A stretch of DNA of 64,000 nucleotides from positions 1 through 64,000 of the forward strand of contig NZ_WKJL01000007.1 of assembly GCF_009674565.1 (NCBI RefSeq). Direction: 5' to 3'. Shown here one piece after another: positions 9,267-21,486 of this stretch. Numbering within the stretch: the stretch's first letter is position 1; each line of letters opens with the position of its first letter. Made by a program: the position numbers and the translations under genes. This DNA comes from Duganella aquatilis (lineage in GTDB: Bacteria; Pseudomonadota; Gammaproteobacteria; Burkholderiales; Burkholderiaceae_D). The notes under the pieces are model-generated. The model was given only the letters and a program-made list of their open reading frames with translations. It was not told the DNA's origin and made no database searches.

Positions 9267-10160
9267 ATGAAAGTATTCGTCACCGGCGCCGCCGGTTTTA
9301 TCGGCGGCTCGATCGCCGCGGGCCTGGTCAAGGCCGGCCATGAAGTGCTTGGCCTGGTGCGCAAGCCGGAGCAGCTGGAAGAAGTGAAGAAGATCGGCGT
9401 CACCGGCGTGCTCGGGTCGCTGACCGACCGCGACCTGCTGATCGCCCAGGCGCAGGCGGCCGACGCCGTCATCAACGCCGCCAGCAGCGACAACCGCGCG
9501 GCAGTGGAAGCCTTCATCGACGCGCTGGCCGGCAGCGGCAAGGTGTTCCTGCACACCAGCGGCTCCAGCATCGTCGGCGATGCATCGGGCGGCGAAGGCA
9601 CCGACAACATCTACTACGAAGACAAGCTGCCCGCGCCCACCGAAGATAAGGCCGCGCGCGTCGCCATCGACACCCTGGTGCTGGACGCCGCCAACAAGGG
9701 CGTGCGCTCGGCGGTGCTGTGCAATACCCTGATCTACGGCCACGGCGCGCTGCCGCGCGACTCGGTGCAGCTGCCACGCCTGCTGAAACAGGCGCGCAAG
9801 AGCGGCATCGTGCGCCACGTCGGCCCCGGCCGCAACATCTGGTCCAACACCCACATCGACGACGTGGTGGACCTGTACCTGCTGGCGCTGGAAAAGACCG
9901 AAGCCGGCACCTTCTACTTTGTGGAAAGCGGCGAAGCCTCGTTCGGCGAGATGAGCAACGCGATCGCCAGGGCGCTCAACCTCGGTCCGGCGCAGGACTG
10001 GCCGCTGGAACAGGCCAAGGAAGAATGGGGCTACGAAATGGCCTCGTACGGCCTGGGCTCCAACAGCCGCGTGCGCGGCGAGCGCGCACGCAAACTGGGC
10101 TGGCAGCCGCATCGCCCGCCAGTGCTGGACTGGATCGCGGGCGACATGCTGCGCGCCTGA
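9267..10160 (+). CDS. NAD(P)-dependent epimerase/dehydratase-like extended SDR
   Basis: 297 aa. The Rossmann motif GAAGFIGGSIAAGL is at residues 7-20. The usual YxxxK catalytic pair is not evident: the YYED...K area is altered and a region around TLIYGHGALPRDS follows, as in atypical SDR5-like members. It probably binds NAD(P) and acts on a nucleotide sugar or small carbonyl compound; the substrate cannot be read from sequence. It stands alone between the SCPU gene and the convergent DUF6624 gene, from which it is separated by 2 bp. Confidence 0.75.
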   Translation: MKVFVTGAAGFIGGSIAAGLVKAGHEVLGLVRKPEQLEEVKKIGVTGVLGSLTDRDLLIAQAQAADAVINAASSDNRAAVEAFIDALAGSGKVFLHTSGSSIVGDASGGEGTDNIYYEDKLPAPTEDKAARVAIDTLVLDAANKGVRSAVLCNTLIYGHGALPRDSVQLPRLLKQARKSGIVRHVGPGRNIWSNTHIDDVVDLYLLALEKTEAGTFYFVESGEASFGEMSNAIARALNLGPAQDWPLEQAKEEWGYEMASYGLGSNSRVRGERARKLGWQPHRPPVLDWIAGDMLRA

Positions 10161-10162
10161 TG

Positions 10163-10966
10163 CTAGCGGATTGGCGTGTAGGTCAGTCCGAACATCTGGG
10201 CATATTCGGCCAACGGCGGCAGGCCTATGCTGCGCCGCCGTTCGTCGACATGGGCCTCATCCTCGATCGGAAAAAATTTCAACGGCTTGCCCGACAGCTG
10301 CGAACCATATAGCTGCGGCTTGCCGTCGAAGACGCGGACACGGTCTTCCAGCAGGGCCAGGTCGTCGCCCCTGGCGTCGCCGCGCTTGACCGCGTCGCGC
10401 AACAGCGGCAGGTATTTACGCTGGGTGTCGTTGTCCGCGTGCTGCACCACCAGGAAAGCGGTCTGTGACGCCGCACCGGCGAAACGCAATCCTGGCCAGC
10501 CGAAAGCATCGATGATCTCCGCCACACGCTTGGTATTGGCAACGTCGATTGCGGTTTGCTGCTTCCATTCATCCGGCGTCAGTTCGACGTTGCTGGAACG
10601 GCCGCGATACAACTGATCGGTCGCGCCCATTGCTTGCAGATCCCGCACCGCCTTGGCATGTTCAGCGCTGATGGATGCATTGCTTAGTACGACGTCCTCA
10701 CCGAACAGGAGGAAGGGCTGGCCGCCGTCCGGGATCAGTCGCGCCTGCACATTGCCGGTCAAATGCCGGCTTGTCTCGTCGTTCTCCGCATGATTGGCTT
10801 TGGCGCTCATCGCGGTTTTGGCGCCGATGGCAAAGATGATTCCGCCGACAGGCTTGCCGTCGGCATAGAACGACACCGTGGTCTGCGACAGGCCGTCCTC
10901 CGCCCGCACGGACAGCACAACAGCGGCCAGAACGCCGATGAGCAGGATGCATGGATACCGCATCAT
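10163..10966 (-). CDS. Secreted DUF6624 family protein
   Basis: 267 aa with an N-terminal signal peptide (about residues 1-22, ending SVRA). The C-terminal half shows the DUF6624 pattern: GWPGLRFAG, then VVQHADNDTQRKYLPLLRDAVKRGDA, then LALLEDRVRVFDGKPQLYGSQL. The function of this family is unknown to me. Its ATG overlaps the stop of the upstream DUF945 gene by 4 bp (ATGA), which suggests translational coupling and a shared envelope role. Confidence 0.72.
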   Translation of the reverse strand: MMRYPCILLIGVLAAVVLSVRAEDGLSQTTVSFYADGKPVGGIIFAIGAKTAMSAKANHAENDETSRHLTGNVQARLIPDGGQPFLLFGEDVVLSNASISAEHAKAVRDLQAMGATDQLYRGRSSNVELTPDEWKQQTAIDVANTKRVAEIIDAFGWPGLRFAGAASQTAFLVVQHADNDTQRKYLPLLRDAVKRGDARGDDLALLEDRVRVFDGKPQLYGSQLSGKPLKFFPIEDEAHVDERRRSIGLPPLAEYAQMFGLTYTPIR

Positions 10967-12294
10967 TGCGCCTCCTGTGGTGGCGCCGGCGCCGGCTGCG
11001 GCGCCGGTTTGGCGTTCAGGCTGTTAAGCACACCTGCCGGCACCTCGATCGGCTTGCCGTTGAACGTCACCTTGCCGTCCTTGATCTCGATGACGGTGCG
11101 CAGTTCGTTCTGCTCCACGATGCCATAGCCCCCGCTGACGGTCTTGCCGACCACCATGCTGACGACGGAATCGGTACCGGCATCGATCTGCTTGGCGGCA
11201 TCCGGCGCCGCCGGATTGATGGTCTTGGTGATGAAGGCGCGCGATGCGTCACGCACCAGCGCCACCGGCAGCCGCACCTCAAAGCGGCCGACCAGCTTCT
11301 TCAGCAGCGCCGGCATATCCTTGAAATCCGCCTCCAGCACTTTCTGGAAGCCGATGCGGCCCTTCAGCGAAGCCGTGTTGCCGCGATAGCCGACGCTGAT
11401 GTCGTCGATGAACAGCGTGGCGCCGGCAATGGCGACGCGCTTGCCGAAGTCTTGCAGCGTTTTCAGCAACTGCTGCCGCTCTTCCGCCGTCTCCAGCTTC
11501 TTGCCCTGCTGTTCGCGCCACTGCTTGCCCAGATCCGCCACCGCCTTGACCGGCACATTGGTCAGGCGGAAGGCCGTGTTGACGCGCTCCACACGCTCGT
11601 CGCTGAACACGATAGCCTTGATCGAGCTACCGTAGATAATCTCGGTCATCGCGCCACGGCGCCGGACTTCCGACTTCGCCTCGATATCCTCGAAGCGCAT
11701 CGTCTCCTTGAGTTCCGTGCCGCCGGCCGGCGCATCACGCATGACGACACCGCCGATCTTGAACACGGCGGTACCGTAGGCCACTTCGTCGGCGCCGGTC
11801 AGCTGCTTGCTGATCATGTTCATGTTCAGCAGGCTCACCGACATATCCGGGCGCGAGATCACCAGCGACGGCCACACAGTGGTACTGGTGGTTGCGCGGC
11901 CGCTCTTATCGACATTGACCTTCGAGACCAGTTCGGTCCAGGTGAAATCGGTGCCGTTATCCTGCTTGTAGGCGTATGGCGCCAGCCTGGCGACGTAGTT
12001 GACCTGCCCTTTCGGTCCGCTGGCCACGCGCGTCATCGGCAGCGGACGCTCGGTGCCGAAGATCTCCTGCAGCTTGGGGCGCAATTCCGGCGAAAACTGG
12101 AATTTGGTATAGGCTTCGAGGCGCTTGCCGGGCGTGCGTTCCTTGCCCAGCACAGCCTGGACCTCCTTGGCGGCATCGCCCAGCGTGATGATGGTCTCTT
12201 GCTTGAGGAAGTGGGCTGGTGCCGCGTCCTGGGCGTGGGAAGGAATGGCCAGCAAGGCGCTGGCCATCGTGACTGCGAAGAATGTCTGTTTCAA
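10963..12294 (-). CDS. YdgA-like DUF945 family exported protein
   Basis: About 443 aa. I place the start at the TTG at 12294 because it gives a normal signal peptide (MKQTFFAVTMASALLAIPSHA); a TTG at 12315 is also in frame, and no strong ribosome site separates them. The body resembles DUF945/YdgA: long beta-rich repeats with WPSLVISRPDMSVSLLNMN, a helical segment LLKTLQDFGKR, and a C-terminal DGKVTFNGKPIEVP motif. A Pro/Ala/Gln-rich tail ends the protein. E. coli YdgA is a periplasmic protein of poorly known function. It is coupled to the following DUF6624 gene. Confidence 0.72.
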   Translation of the reverse strand: MKQTFFAVTMASALLAIPSHAQDAAPAHFLKQETIITLGDAAKEVQAVLGKERTPGKRLEAYTKFQFSPELRPKLQEIFGTERPLPMTRVASGPKGQVNYVARLAPYAYKQDNGTDFTWTELVSKVNVDKSGRATTSTTVWPSLVISRPDMSVSLLNMNMISKQLTGADEVAYGTAVFKIGGVVMRDAPAGGTELKETMRFEDIEAKSEVRRRGAMTEIIYGSSIKAIVFSDERVERVNTAFRLTNVPVKAVADLGKQWREQQGKKLETAEERQQLLKTLQDFGKRVAIAGATLFIDDISVGYRGNTASLKGRIGFQKVLEADFKDMPALLKKLVGRFEVRLPVALVRDASRAFITKTINPAAPDAAKQIDAGTDSVVSMVVGKTVSGGYGIVEQNELRTVIEIKDGKVTFNGKPIEVPAGVLNSLNAKPAPQPAPAPPQEAQ

Positions 12295-12362
12295 GGTGCA
12301 CGCCGGAAGAGTCAAAGGTGTGGCATTTTACCTAACCATACTCTCCGGAAATACACGCATTG

Positions 12363-14141
12363 TCACTCCAGATCGGGATACGGACTCTTGCCGCCGTCGG
12401 CGATGAACTGGTCGATGCGCGCCTCCAGCACCGGCAGCGGCACCGAGCCGAGTTGCAGCACGGTGTCGTGGAAGGCGCGAATGTCGAACTTCTGGCCCAG
12501 TGCTTTTTCCGCCTTGCGGCGCGCGTTGATGATGCTCATCTCGCCCAGGTAGTAGGACAGCGCCTGGCCCGGCCAGGAAATGTAGCGGTCCACTTCCGTT
12601 TCGATTTCATGGTCGGACAGCGCGGTGTTGGCATGCAGGTAGTCCTGCGCCTGCTTGCGGGTCCAGCCCTTGCTGTGGATACCGGTGTCGACCACCAGGC
12701 GCGACGCGCGCCAGGCCTGGTAACTCAGCATGCCGAAGGTTTCATACGGCGTTTCGTACATGCCCATCTCCGCGCCCAGGCGCTCGGTGTACAGCGCCCA
12801 GCCCTCGCCATAGGCCGAGATGTAGGCGTTGCGGAACGGCGGACGCCCCTTCTGCTCCATCGCGATCGGCATCTGGAATGCATGGCCCGGCGCCGATTCG
12901 TGCAGCGTCAGCGCCGGCATGCTGTACAGCGCGCGCGCCGGCAGGTTGTAGGTGTTGACCAGGTAGACGCCGGGACCGCCGCGGCCGGAAGTGTAGAACG
13001 GCGCCTGGTCGTCCGGCACCGGTATCACCGCGAAGCGGCGGCGCGGCAGGTAGCCGAAGTACTGCGACACCTTGCCGTCGAACTTCTTGGCCACCCAGGC
13101 GGAGCGCATCAGCAGCTCTTCCGGCGTTTTGGCGTAGAACTGCGGATCGGTGCGCAGGAAGTGCAGGAAGGCCGGCAGGTCGCCCTTGAAGCCGACCTGC
13201 TTGATCACGTCCTGCATCTCGTTGCGGATCTTGGCCATTTCATCGAGGCCGAGCTGGTGGATCTGGTCCGCGCTCATCGAGGTGGTGGTGAATTCGACGA
13301 TCTTCGACTGGTAGTAGGCTTTACCGTCCGGCAGCGTTTCCGCCGCCAGTTCTTCGCGCGCCTTCGGCACATACTCTTCACGCATGAACTTCAACAGCGC
13401 CTGGTGCGCCGGAATCACCACGGTCTGGATCACCTTGACCGCCTGCGCGCGCAGCTCTTCCTGGCGCGCCGCCGGCATGGCGGCCGGCATGCTCTTGAAC
13501 GGCAGGTAGAACACCGTGTCCTGCGGCGTCTTCGCCTCGGTCACCGAGGTGATGGAACCATCGCGGCCCACCAGCGTGACCTTGGGCGGCGTGAAGCCAC
13601 GCGCCAGGCCGGCGCGCATGTTGACGATTTCGTCGTTGAAGTAGCGCGGCACGTCGGCCAGCTGCTTCAGGTAGTCGCGGAACTCGGCGTCCTTGGTCAT
13701 CGGGCGGCGCGCGGTGCCGGCCATGTTGGACCAGAACGCGGTATCGGCATTCAGCGGCTTTTCATATTCCTTGAACTGCTGGGCGGCGATGAAAGCGGCG
13801 ATCTGCGCCTTGTAGACCTGGTAGTTGATGCGCTCCGGCGCCGACAGCTTCGATTCCTTGATGCCGTCCAGCTTCTTCATCACGCCCTGCCAGTAGGCGG
13901 TGCGGCTGTTCTGGGTGGCGACGTCGATCTGCGGCAGCGATGGCGAGACGCCGCTGTCGTCATCATCCTCGCCGTCTTCCTGTTTCTGGCTCAGGCGCCA
14001 TTTCCATTCCTGGGTGTAGATGGCCTTGAACTGGGCGTCCGACGGGCCGGCCTTGACAGCCGCAGCCGGCGTTGCGCTCGCCGCATTCAGGCATAACAGC
14101 ATGCATGCACCGGCGATGGCGGTACTGAACTTCTTTTCCAT
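12363..14141 (-). CDS. DUF885 family putative metallopeptidase, exported
   Basis: 592 aa with a signal peptide (ends NAASA near residue 23). Near residues 415-425 it has LTLHESAPGHAFQ, the HExxxGH zinc-binding motif of DUF885 enzymes, and downstream EGWALYTERLGAEMG supplies the conserved Glu and Tyr residues. Close relatives of this family are annotated as carboxypeptidase-like hydrolases. A short acidic run (EDGEDDDDSG) near residue 55 is a local peculiarity. It probably acts in the periplasm. It is separated by 15 bp from the upstream GGDEF-EAL gene and could be co-transcribed. Confidence 0.85.
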   Translation of the reverse strand: MEKKFSTAIAGACMLLCLNAASATPAAAVKAGPSDAQFKAIYTQEWKWRLSQKQEDGEDDDDSGVSPSLPQIDVATQNSRTAYWQGVMKKLDGIKESKLSAPERINYQVYKAQIAAFIAAQQFKEYEKPLNADTAFWSNMAGTARRPMTKDAEFRDYLKQLADVPRYFNDEIVNMRAGLARGFTPPKVTLVGRDGSITSVTEAKTPQDTVFYLPFKSMPAAMPAARQEELRAQAVKVIQTVVIPAHQALLKFMREEYVPKAREELAAETLPDGKAYYQSKIVEFTTTSMSADQIHQLGLDEMAKIRNEMQDVIKQVGFKGDLPAFLHFLRTDPQFYAKTPEELLMRSAWVAKKFDGKVSQYFGYLPRRRFAVIPVPDDQAPFYTSGRGGPGVYLVNTYNLPARALYSMPALTLHESAPGHAFQMPIAMEQKGRPPFRNAYISAYGEGWALYTERLGAEMGMYETPYETFGMLSYQAWRASRLVVDTGIHSKGWTRKQAQDYLHANTALSDHEIETEVDRYISWPGQALSYYLGEMSIINARRKAEKALGQKFDIRAFHDTVLQLGSVPLPVLEARIDQFIADGGKSPYPDLE

Positions 14142-14156
14142 AAGACTCCAGGTAGA

Positions 14157-16340
14157 TTACATGGTCAACAGATTGCGGCGCTCGCGCAGCAGCGCGGTAA
14201 AGCCTTCGGCGTTCAGCGGACGGCTGAAGAAATAGCCCTGCATCTCGTCGCAACCACGCTCGGTCAGGAACTGCACCTGCTCGCGGGTTTCCACGCCTTC
14301 GGCGATTACCCGCATATTCAGGTTGTGCGCCAGCGAGATGACCGACAGCGCGATCGCCGCGTCGTCGCTGTTGGTGGTGACGTCGTCGACGAAGGATTTG
14401 TCGATCTTCAGCACGTCGATCGGGAAGCGCTTGAGGTAACTCAGGCTGGAATAGCCGGTGCCGAAGTCGTCCAGCGAGATGCTGACGCCGATGTCCTTCA
14501 GGCGGCGCAGCGCCGCCACCGCCTTGTTCGGATCGCCCATCACCGTGCCTTCGGTGATTTCCAGGCCCAGGTACTCGGCCGCCACGTCGAACTTGCGCAG
14601 CGTGCTTTCCACGTAAGGCACGGTGGCGTCGTTGGCGAACTGCCCCGCCGCCAGGTTGACCGCCACCTTGATCTTGCCCAGGCCCTGATCGTGCCACACC
14701 TTCATCTGCGCGCACACGCTTTCCAGCACCCATTCGCCGATCGAATTGACCAGGCCATATTCCTCCGCCAGCGGGATGAAGCGGTTCGGCGGCACCTTGC
14801 CCAGCACCGCGTTATCCCAGCGCAGCAGCGCTTCGGCGCCGACCATGGCGCCGGTTTTCAGGCAGACCTGCGGCTGGTAATGCACCTCGAATTCGTCTCG
14901 CGCGATGGCGCCGCGCAGCTGGCCCTGGATCGCCAGCTTGTCGCGGATTTCCGCGTCCATGCGTTCGGTGAACAGGGCGTAGTTGTCGCGGCCGATTTCC
15001 TTGGCGCGGAACAGCGCCGTGTCGGCGTTGCGCACCAGTTCATCGAAGCTGTCGCCGTCGGTCAGGCTGACGGCGATACCGATGCTGGAGGTGACGGTGA
15101 TCTGCTGGCCGTCGATCACCAGTTCCTTGCGCAGGCCGGCCAGGATCTGCTGCGCCAGGGCCATGGTGGCGCTCAGCTGCGCATCGTCGGCGACGATGAT
15201 CTGGAATTCGTCGCCGCCCTGGCGGGTGACGATGTCGTCGGCGCGCACGGTTTCGCTCAAATACTTGGCCACCACCTGCAGCGCCTTGTCGCCCATGTCG
15301 TGGCCATACGAATCGTTGATGCTCTTGAAGCGGTCCAGGTCCAGGCACATGACCGACACGCAGCGGCCTTCGCGGCGGGCGGTGTTCAGCGTCTGGGTAA
15401 AGCGCTGGCGCGCCAGCAGGCGGTTCGGCAGCCCGGTCAGCGCGTCGTGATTGGAGAGAAAATCGATCAGGTGCTGTTCGGCCTTGCGCTCGGTGATGTC
15501 CATGAACACCGCCACGTGGTTGATCACGTGGCCGTCGGCGTCGCGCACTACGGAAGCGCTCAACAGGCCCGGATAGGTTTCGCCGTTCTTGCGGCGCGCC
15601 AGGATCTCGCCCGACCAGTGGCCCTTGGTGACGACCGACTGCACCAGCGCATCGAATGAGCCAGGATCCAGCTCGCCGGCATGCAGCAGCCCCACGTTCT
15701 GGCCCAGCACCTCCTTGGCGGTGTAGCCGGAAATCTGCGTGAAGGCGGGATTGGTGGCGACGATGCGCGCCTCGCGGTCGGTGACCACGATCGCATCCTG
15801 GGTCGCCTCGAACACCTGGCTGGCCAGGCGCAGGAACTCCTCGTTGGCGCGGCGCTGCTCGACTTCCTTGGCCAGTTCGGCGGTGCGTTCGGCCACGCGC
15901 TGTTCCAGCAGCGCGCGCTCCTCGGCCAGCGCTTTCTGCGCGCGGCCCAGGCGCACGTGGGCATCGGTGCGGGCCAGGATTTCCTCGGCCTGGAACGGCT
16001 TGGCGACGAAGTCGACCGCGCCCAGTTCGAAGCCGCGCACCTTGTCGTCGGTGTCATGCTGGGCGGAGAGGAAAATCACCGGCACCTGGTTCAGTTCCGG
16101 ATTGGCTTTCAGGCGGCGGCACACTTCAAAGCCGTCGATGCCGGGCATGCGCACGTCGAGCAGTATCAGCTCCGGCGGCCGCGATTGCGCGGTCCACAGC
16201 GCCAGCTCGCCGTTGGGCGCCTGGCGCACGTAGTAGCCGGCCTCGGTCAGCAGGTCGCTCAGCAGCTTGAGCGACGCCGGCGTGTCTTCCACGATCAGCA
16301 CTTCGCCCTTGGTGTGTTGTTCCGACAAATCCCGATGCAT
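14157..16340 (-). CDS. Response regulator with REC, PAS, GGDEF and EAL domains
   Basis: 727 aa. REC domain at about 1-135 with LILLDVRMPGIDG phosphoacceptor; a coiled-coil linker; PAS at about 170-290 (FEATQDAIVVTDREARIVATNPAFTQISGY); GGDEF at about 295-460 with intact GGDEF and an upstream RADD inhibitory site; EAL at about 470-720 with intact EALLRW and the DDFGTGYSSLSYLKRFPIDVLKIDKSF block. Both synthesis and breakdown of c-di-GMP look chemically possible. It follows the hybrid kinase gene in the same direction (50 bp), so that kinase may be its phosphodonor. Confidence 0.93.
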   Translation of the reverse strand: MHRDLSEQHTKGEVLIVEDTPASLKLLSDLLTEAGYYVRQAPNGELALWTAQSRPPELILLDVRMPGIDGFEVCRRLKANPELNQVPVIFLSAQHDTDDKVRGFELGAVDFVAKPFQAEEILARTDAHVRLGRAQKALAEERALLEQRVAERTAELAKEVEQRRANEEFLRLASQVFEATQDAIVVTDREARIVATNPAFTQISGYTAKEVLGQNVGLLHAGELDPGSFDALVQSVVTKGHWSGEILARRKNGETYPGLLSASVVRDADGHVINHVAVFMDITERKAEQHLIDFLSNHDALTGLPNRLLARQRFTQTLNTARREGRCVSVMCLDLDRFKSINDSYGHDMGDKALQVVAKYLSETVRADDIVTRQGGDEFQIIVADDAQLSATMALAQQILAGLRKELVIDGQQITVTSSIGIAVSLTDGDSFDELVRNADTALFRAKEIGRDNYALFTERMDAEIRDKLAIQGQLRGAIARDEFEVHYQPQVCLKTGAMVGAEALLRWDNAVLGKVPPNRFIPLAEEYGLVNSIGEWVLESVCAQMKVWHDQGLGKIKVAVNLAAGQFANDATVPYVESTLRKFDVAAEYLGLEITEGTVMGDPNKAVAALRRLKDIGVSISLDDFGTGYSSLSYLKRFPIDVLKIDKSFVDDVTTNSDDAAIALSVISLAHNLNMRVIAEGVETREQVQFLTERGCDEMQGYFFSRPLNAEGFTALLRERRNLLTM

Positions 16341-16390
16341 GTAAAGTCTCTCGCCTGATTTAGCTGCTACATTTCACTATCATATACTGG

Positions 16391-18955
<2,565 letters not shown>

Positions 18956-19041
18956 CGGCAAACCATTCTTTGGGGTTAATCTGCGTTGTAACGACTTAGA
19001 TCATAGGTTCAATCCAGCGTGAAGTCTATTCATATTTGCGC

Positions 19042-20688
19042 CTAAGCAACATCCTTGATGTTATGTAATTGATCCCATGCATTGGCGGTGCTCAGGAACA
19101 GCTTGCCGTTCAATTGCTGCAGCAGCGTACTATTACGTAGACGATCCATCACCGGGCCTTTCACCTCGGCCAGGTGCAGGCCGATGCCGCGCCTTTTCAG
19201 GCTCTGGTTCAGTTCCGCCAGCGCCATCAGCGCGGTGGTGTCGATCGAGCTGACCGCCGACATCACCAGCAGCAGCTGGCGCGCGCTCTGGTGCGTGGCC
19301 AGTTCGCATTCGATGCGCTGGGTCACCGACTCCATATTGCCGAAGAACAGATTGGCGTCGATGCGCAGCGCCAGCAGTTCCCGCTGCGTCTCGGCCGGAT
19401 AGCGTTCGATATTGCGGAAATGCTCGCTGCCGGCAATCCGTCCCAGCACCGCGATGTGCGGCCGGCTGGCGCGCCAGATCAGCGTCCCCATCGACAGCGC
19501 GACACCGATGACCACGCCGGCCTCGACGCCCATCACCAGCACGCCGAGACAGGTCGCACCCCAGGCCAGCGCGTCGCCGCGGTCGTACTGCCAGGCGGTG
19601 CGCAGGATGCCCAGTTCCAGCATGCCCAGCACGGCGACGATGATGGTGGCGGCCAGCGTCGGCAGCGGCAGCAGCGCCAGCCAGCCGGTGGGCGCGATCA
19701 GCGCGCAGGCCAGCAGCGCCGCGGTGATCAAGCTGGCCAGCGGCGTGTTGGCGCCGGCCGCGAAGTTGACGGCGGAACGCGACAGGCTGCCCGTCACCGG
19801 AAAGCCGCCGGACAGCGCACTGGCCACGTTGGCCGCGCCGAGGCCGATCAGCTCGTGGTTGCTGACCAGCTTCTCATTGCGCTTCAGCGCCAGCGACTGC
19901 GCCGCCGACATCGACATCAGGAACACGATGAAACCGATCAGCAGCCCCGGTTGTAGCAAGACGCGCCAGTGCGCGCTCGACGACGCCAGGTTCAGATGCG
20001 GCAGGCCGGCAGGCACGGCGCCGGTGGTGCGCACGCCCATCCCGGCCAGGCCGGTGCAAGCCATCAGCGCGATACCGCCCAGCACCACCAGCATCGGCGC
20101 CAGCTTGGCGCAGACATCGGACGCCGCCGGCGACAGGCCGCAGCGCTTCAGCAGCCCGGCCAAGTACTGGCGCGCCAGCACCAGCAACAGCAGCGAACCG
20201 AGGCCCAGCGCGGCGCTGGGCACGTGCACGTGCGGCAGTTCCGCGCCCAGCAAGGTGTGAATCTGATCGTAAGCGATGACGAGCGCCGAACCGACGGTAA
20301 AGCCGCTCATCACCGGACGGGAAAAGAAGTTGGCCAGGAAGCCCATGCGCAGCAGGCCGCACAGCAGCAGCACCGCGCCCGACACCAGCGCCAGCTGCGC
20401 CGCCAGCACGCCGGCCAGTGCGGAACCCGGCGCCGCCAGCGGGCCGATCACGGCGGCCGTCATCAGCGAAATGATCGCCATCGGGCCGACCGACTGCGTC
20501 ATGCTGCTGCCGAACAGGGCGTAGACGATGGGCGGCAGGATGCTGGCGTAAATCCCGACCACCGGCGACAGCCCCGCCACCAGAGCATAAGCCATGCCCT
20601 GCGGGATCATCATCATCGCCACCACCAGCCCGGCGCTGAGGTCGCCGGGAAGTTGGTCACGCCGGTAGTGCTTCAGCCATTGCAGCAT
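19042..20688 (-). CDS. SulP family anion transporter with STAS domain
   Basis: 548 aa. The N-terminal 400 residues hold the SulP membrane core, with the signature GLVVAMMMIPQGMAYALVAGLSPVVGIYAS split over the first helices and a later GGFPVTGSLSRSAVNFAAGA motif. Residues about 430-545 are a STAS domain with the SSIDTTAL segment. It likely moves sulfate, bicarbonate or another anion across the inner membrane; the substrate cannot be told from sequence. No carbonic anhydrase is fused or adjacent. Confidence 0.92.
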   Translation of the reverse strand: MLQWLKHYRRDQLPGDLSAGLVVAMMMIPQGMAYALVAGLSPVVGIYASILPPIVYALFGSSMTQSVGPMAIISLMTAAVIGPLAAPGSALAGVLAAQLALVSGAVLLLCGLLRMGFLANFFSRPVMSGFTVGSALVIAYDQIHTLLGAELPHVHVPSAALGLGSLLLLVLARQYLAGLLKRCGLSPAASDVCAKLAPMLVVLGGIALMACTGLAGMGVRTTGAVPAGLPHLNLASSSAHWRVLLQPGLLIGFIVFLMSMSAAQSLALKRNEKLVSNHELIGLGAANVASALSGGFPVTGSLSRSAVNFAAGANTPLASLITAALLACALIAPTGWLALLPLPTLAATIIVAVLGMLELGILRTAWQYDRGDALAWGATCLGVLVMGVEAGVVIGVALSMGTLIWRASRPHIAVLGRIAGSEHFRNIERYPAETQRELLALRIDANLFFGNMESVTQRIECELATHQSARQLLLVMSAVSSIDTTALMALAELNQSLKRRGIGLHLAEVKGPVMDRLRNSTLLQQLNGKLFLSTANAWDQLHNIKDVA

Positions 20689-20838
20689 CGTTGTTCCACT
20701 GTACAGAAAGACGCCAGTTTACCTTAAATGCGTTTACCAAATTAGCTCATTCGATAAACGTATAACGCGAGTTGCAAATTTTAAAACATTCATTTACTGT
20801 ATTGTCGTGAAAGCCCTTATGCGCCAGCGGAGAAAACC

Positions 20839-21201
20839 ATGTCCGACTTCACCGATGTCCGTTTCACGCTGGCGGTTCTCGACTTGGCCAGCTCCACGCA
20901 CTACTACACCGCCGTTCTTGGCCTGACCATCGACTTCACCGCACCGGGCTGGACGTTTCTGTCCCGAGGCAGCTTCCGCCTCATGCTGGGCGAGTGCACG
21001 GACGCCCTTCCCCCAGCGCAGTTGGGCGACCATTCCTGGTATGGCTATGTGACGGTCTCGGACGCCGCCGCCCTGTTTGCCGAATACCAGGCAGCGGGCG
21101 TAGAGTTCACCCAGCAACTTGCCGACAAACCGTGGGGCATGCGCGAGTTCGGCATCCGCACCATCGACGGCCACCGCATCATGTTCGGCCAGGAACTGTA
21201 A
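20839..21201 (+). CDS. VOC (glyoxalase/bleomycin-resistance fold) protein
   Basis: 120 aa. Starts with a beta strand typical of the fold (FTDVRFTLAVLDLASSTHYYTAVLGL), has the paired module spacing of VOC proteins, and ends with the conserved GIRTIDGHRIMFGQEL. The substrate cannot be predicted. A good ribosome site (CGGAG) precedes the ATG. Ten bp downstream begins a small membrane protein gene in the same direction. Confidence 0.82.
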   Translation: MSDFTDVRFTLAVLDLASSTHYYTAVLGLTIDFTAPGWTFLSRGSFRLMLGECTDALPPAQLGDHSWYGYVTVSDAAALFAEYQAAGVEFTQQLADKPWGMREFGIRTIDGHRIMFGQEL

Positions 21202-21210
21202 CAAACGCAT

Positions 21211-21486
21211 ATGGGCACACTTTCTTTGACCGCATGGTTCTTCATAGCGTTGGCTACGGTAGCGCTTGCCCTCGATGCATACGCCATACGAAAAGTATTC
21301 ACCTCGTCGTTCTACGAGCCTGCGCAGCGATGGGGGCAAACCGCGCTCATATTGCTGGTGCCATTATTCGGCGCCTACCTGACTTTGTACCTGGCCCGCG
21401 AGCACGGCACGCAATTTCAGTCCCAGCCTGCCGACCACCTTCAGGAAATAGACGGCACTTGCGGAGATATTGATTATCATGGCTAA
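21211..21486 (+). CDS. Small membrane protein, function unknown
   Basis: 91 aa with two hydrophobic helices (about 7-27 and 43-63) joined by a basic loop (RKVFTSSFYEPAQRWGQ) and a polar C-terminal tail. I do not recognise the family. It lies 9 bp after the VOC gene and overlaps the start of the DUF4375-like gene by 8 bp, so the three may form one transcript. Confidence 0.6.
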   Translation: MGTLSLTAWFFIALATVALALDAYAIRKVFTSSFYEPAQRWGQTALILLVPLFGAYLTLYLAREHGTQFQSQPADHLQEIDGTCGDIDYHG